Assembly (NCBI GenBank): GCA_020846635.1
Contig: JADLDO010000028.1
Span: forward strand, 248,001-312,000
Reading direction: 5' to 3'
Source: Caldilineaceae bacterium
GTDB taxonomy: Bacteria; Chloroflexota; Anaerolineae; Caldilineales; Caldilineaceae
DNA length: 64,000 bases
Shown: in pieces, positions 63,171-64,000 of the stretch
Position numbering within the stretch: position 1 is the first letter of the stretch
How the letters are laid out: every line of letters begins with the position of its first letter
Position numbers and translations under genes: made by a program
Notes under the pieces: model-generated
Seen by the model: only the letters and a program-made list of their open reading frames with translations
Database searches by the model: none
What the model was told of the DNA's origin: nothing

Positions 63171-64000
63171 ATGAAACCGGACATGGAGATCATGGAAACG
63201 CAGCCGACCGGAACACCGGATAAGAGTGCGCCATCTTTCACGGTAGTTGTGAAGGTGGGGGGCAATGAGCTTGACGACCCGGCCTTTTTGGATGGGTTGA
63301 TCCTTGCCATTCAAGCGATTCTGAAGGATGGACATATTCCCGTCATTGTCCACGGTGGCGGCAAGACCATTGCCCATTACCAACAGAAGTTGGGGCTGGA
63401 GGCCAAGTTTATCGATGGCCTGCGCGTCACCGACGAGGCGAGCATGGATGTGGCAGAGATGGTACTCAGCGGTCTGACCAACAAGCGCATTGTGCGCGCC
63501 CTGGTCAACGCAGGCATCCGCGCCGCCGGGTTTAGCGGGGTGGATGATGGCACGATCTACGTCGAGCAGATGTGGCACCCAATGGGCGATTTGGGGCGCG
63601 TGGGCGACGTGCAAGATGTCGATACGCATCTGATTGACACATTGGTCGCCGGGGGCATCGTCCCTGTACTCAGCCCCATCAGCTTTGGCGCGCTGGATGC
63701 GCTCAGCTACAACGTCAACGCCGACCATGCCGCCACAGCCATCGCCGCCAAGTTGGGAGCTATCAAGCTCATCTTTGTGAGCAACGTGCCGGGAATTCTG
63801 GTCGCAGGTCGCGTGGCGCGTGCTGTCACAGCCGATCAAGCCGAGCAGTGGATTGAAGAGGGCATTATCACCGGCGGCATGATCCCCAAAGTCCGCAGCG
63901 CTATCCATGCTGTGCAAAATGGCGTGGCCCAAGCGGTCATCACCAACATTGGTGGCGTGCAAGAAGGCAGCGGCACTGGCGTGATTGGTTCGCGTAAAGC
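63171..64000 (+). CDS. argB: Acetylglutamate kinase (3' end cut by window edge)
   Basis: Second enzyme of arginine biosynthesis, phosphorylating N-acetylglutamate with ATP. I translated 276 codons by hand from the ATG at 63171 to the edge. After about 20 extra residues come VVVKVGGNEL (phosphate binding), VIVHGGGKTI, GLRVTDEASMDVAEMVLSG, YNVNADHAATAIAAKL and GGMIPKV, the standard ArgB signatures. ATGs at 63183 and 63192 are alternative starts. The C-terminal few residues probably lie just beyond the edge. It forms an operon with argC. Confidence 0.95.
   Translation, partial: MKPDMEIMETQPTGTPDKSAPSFTVVVKVGGNELDDPAFLDGLILAIQAILKDGHIPVIVHGGGKTIAHYQQKLGLEAKFIDGLRVTDEASMDVAEMVLSGLTNKRIVRALVNAGIRAAGFSGVDDGTIYVEQMWHPMGDLGRVGDVQDVDTHLIDTLVAGGIVPVLSPISFGALDALSYNVNADHAATAIAAKLGAIKLIFVSNVPGILVAGRVARAVTADQAEQWIEEGIITGGMIPKVRSAIHAVQNGVAQAVITNIGGVQEGSGTGVIGSRK

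Overview
The window reads as bacterial chromosome from a monoderm, fairly GC-rich organism, most likely a Chloroflexota member of the Caldilineae/Anaerolineae type. This is inferred from gene content: many sugar ABC systems with twin-Arg/lipobox solute-binding proteins, secreted proteins with Thr/Pro-rich linkers and one C-terminal membrane anchor, a single-chain E1 of a 2-oxoacid dehydrogenase, and an archaellum-type motility locus. To my knowledge archaella in Bacteria have been reported only from Chloroflexota (Litorilinea aerophila). No tRNA, rRNA, CRISPR array, transposase or phage gene was recognised.

Layout. 1-2.7 kb: partial sugar ABC transporter (minus). 2.7-5.4 kb: methyltransferase and amidohydrolase-CIA30 lipoprotein. 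5.4-6.1 kb: gene-free stretch with a foldable element. 6.1-7.7 kb: DUF4331 secreted protein. 7.8-11.4 kb: heterodimeric ABC exporter. 11.8-13.8 kb: fused FAD/2Fe-2S subunits of a molybdenum hydroxylase plus a VOC protein. 13.9-20 kb: nitrogen-oxide region with a Crp/Fnr regulator, cupins, ferredoxin, copper nitrite reductase with an extra cupredoxin domain, two 4-TM membrane proteins, DUF2249 and an NnrS-like protein. 20.1-33.8 kb: a long minus-strand deoxysugar (L-rhamnose type) operon with isomerase, kinase, two class II aldolases, PfkB kinase, dehydrogenases, a PHP-domain protein, DeoR regulator and a complete ABC importer. 34-40.5 kb: divergent HAD phosphatase, E2, a GH105-type hydrolase and fused E1. 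40.6 kb: a perfect parS site. 40.6-44.3 kb: primary sigma factor, methyltransferase, histidine phosphatase.

44.6-56.9 kb is the most striking part: archaellin, ArlD/E-like, ArlG, ArlF, CheY-like receiver, ArlH, ArlI, ArlJ and an unknown membrane protein, followed by PilN-like and PilO-TPR-LysM proteins that could anchor such a motor in a peptidoglycan wall. 57-57.8 kb: Phd/PIN toxin-antitoxin pair. 57.9-61.7 kb: SDR and a 1013-residue surface protein. 61.9-64 kb: argC-argB preceded by a candidate arginine attenuator (promoter, 22-codon Arg-rich leader ORF, intrinsic terminator).

The genes suggest an organism that takes up plant-derived sugars (GH105 releases rhamnose-type sugars, the operon degrades them, E1/E2 may process a resulting 2-oxoacid), reduces nitrite, and swims or attaches with an archaellum-like filament. 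Functions are read from motifs and context only. No database search or alignment was run.
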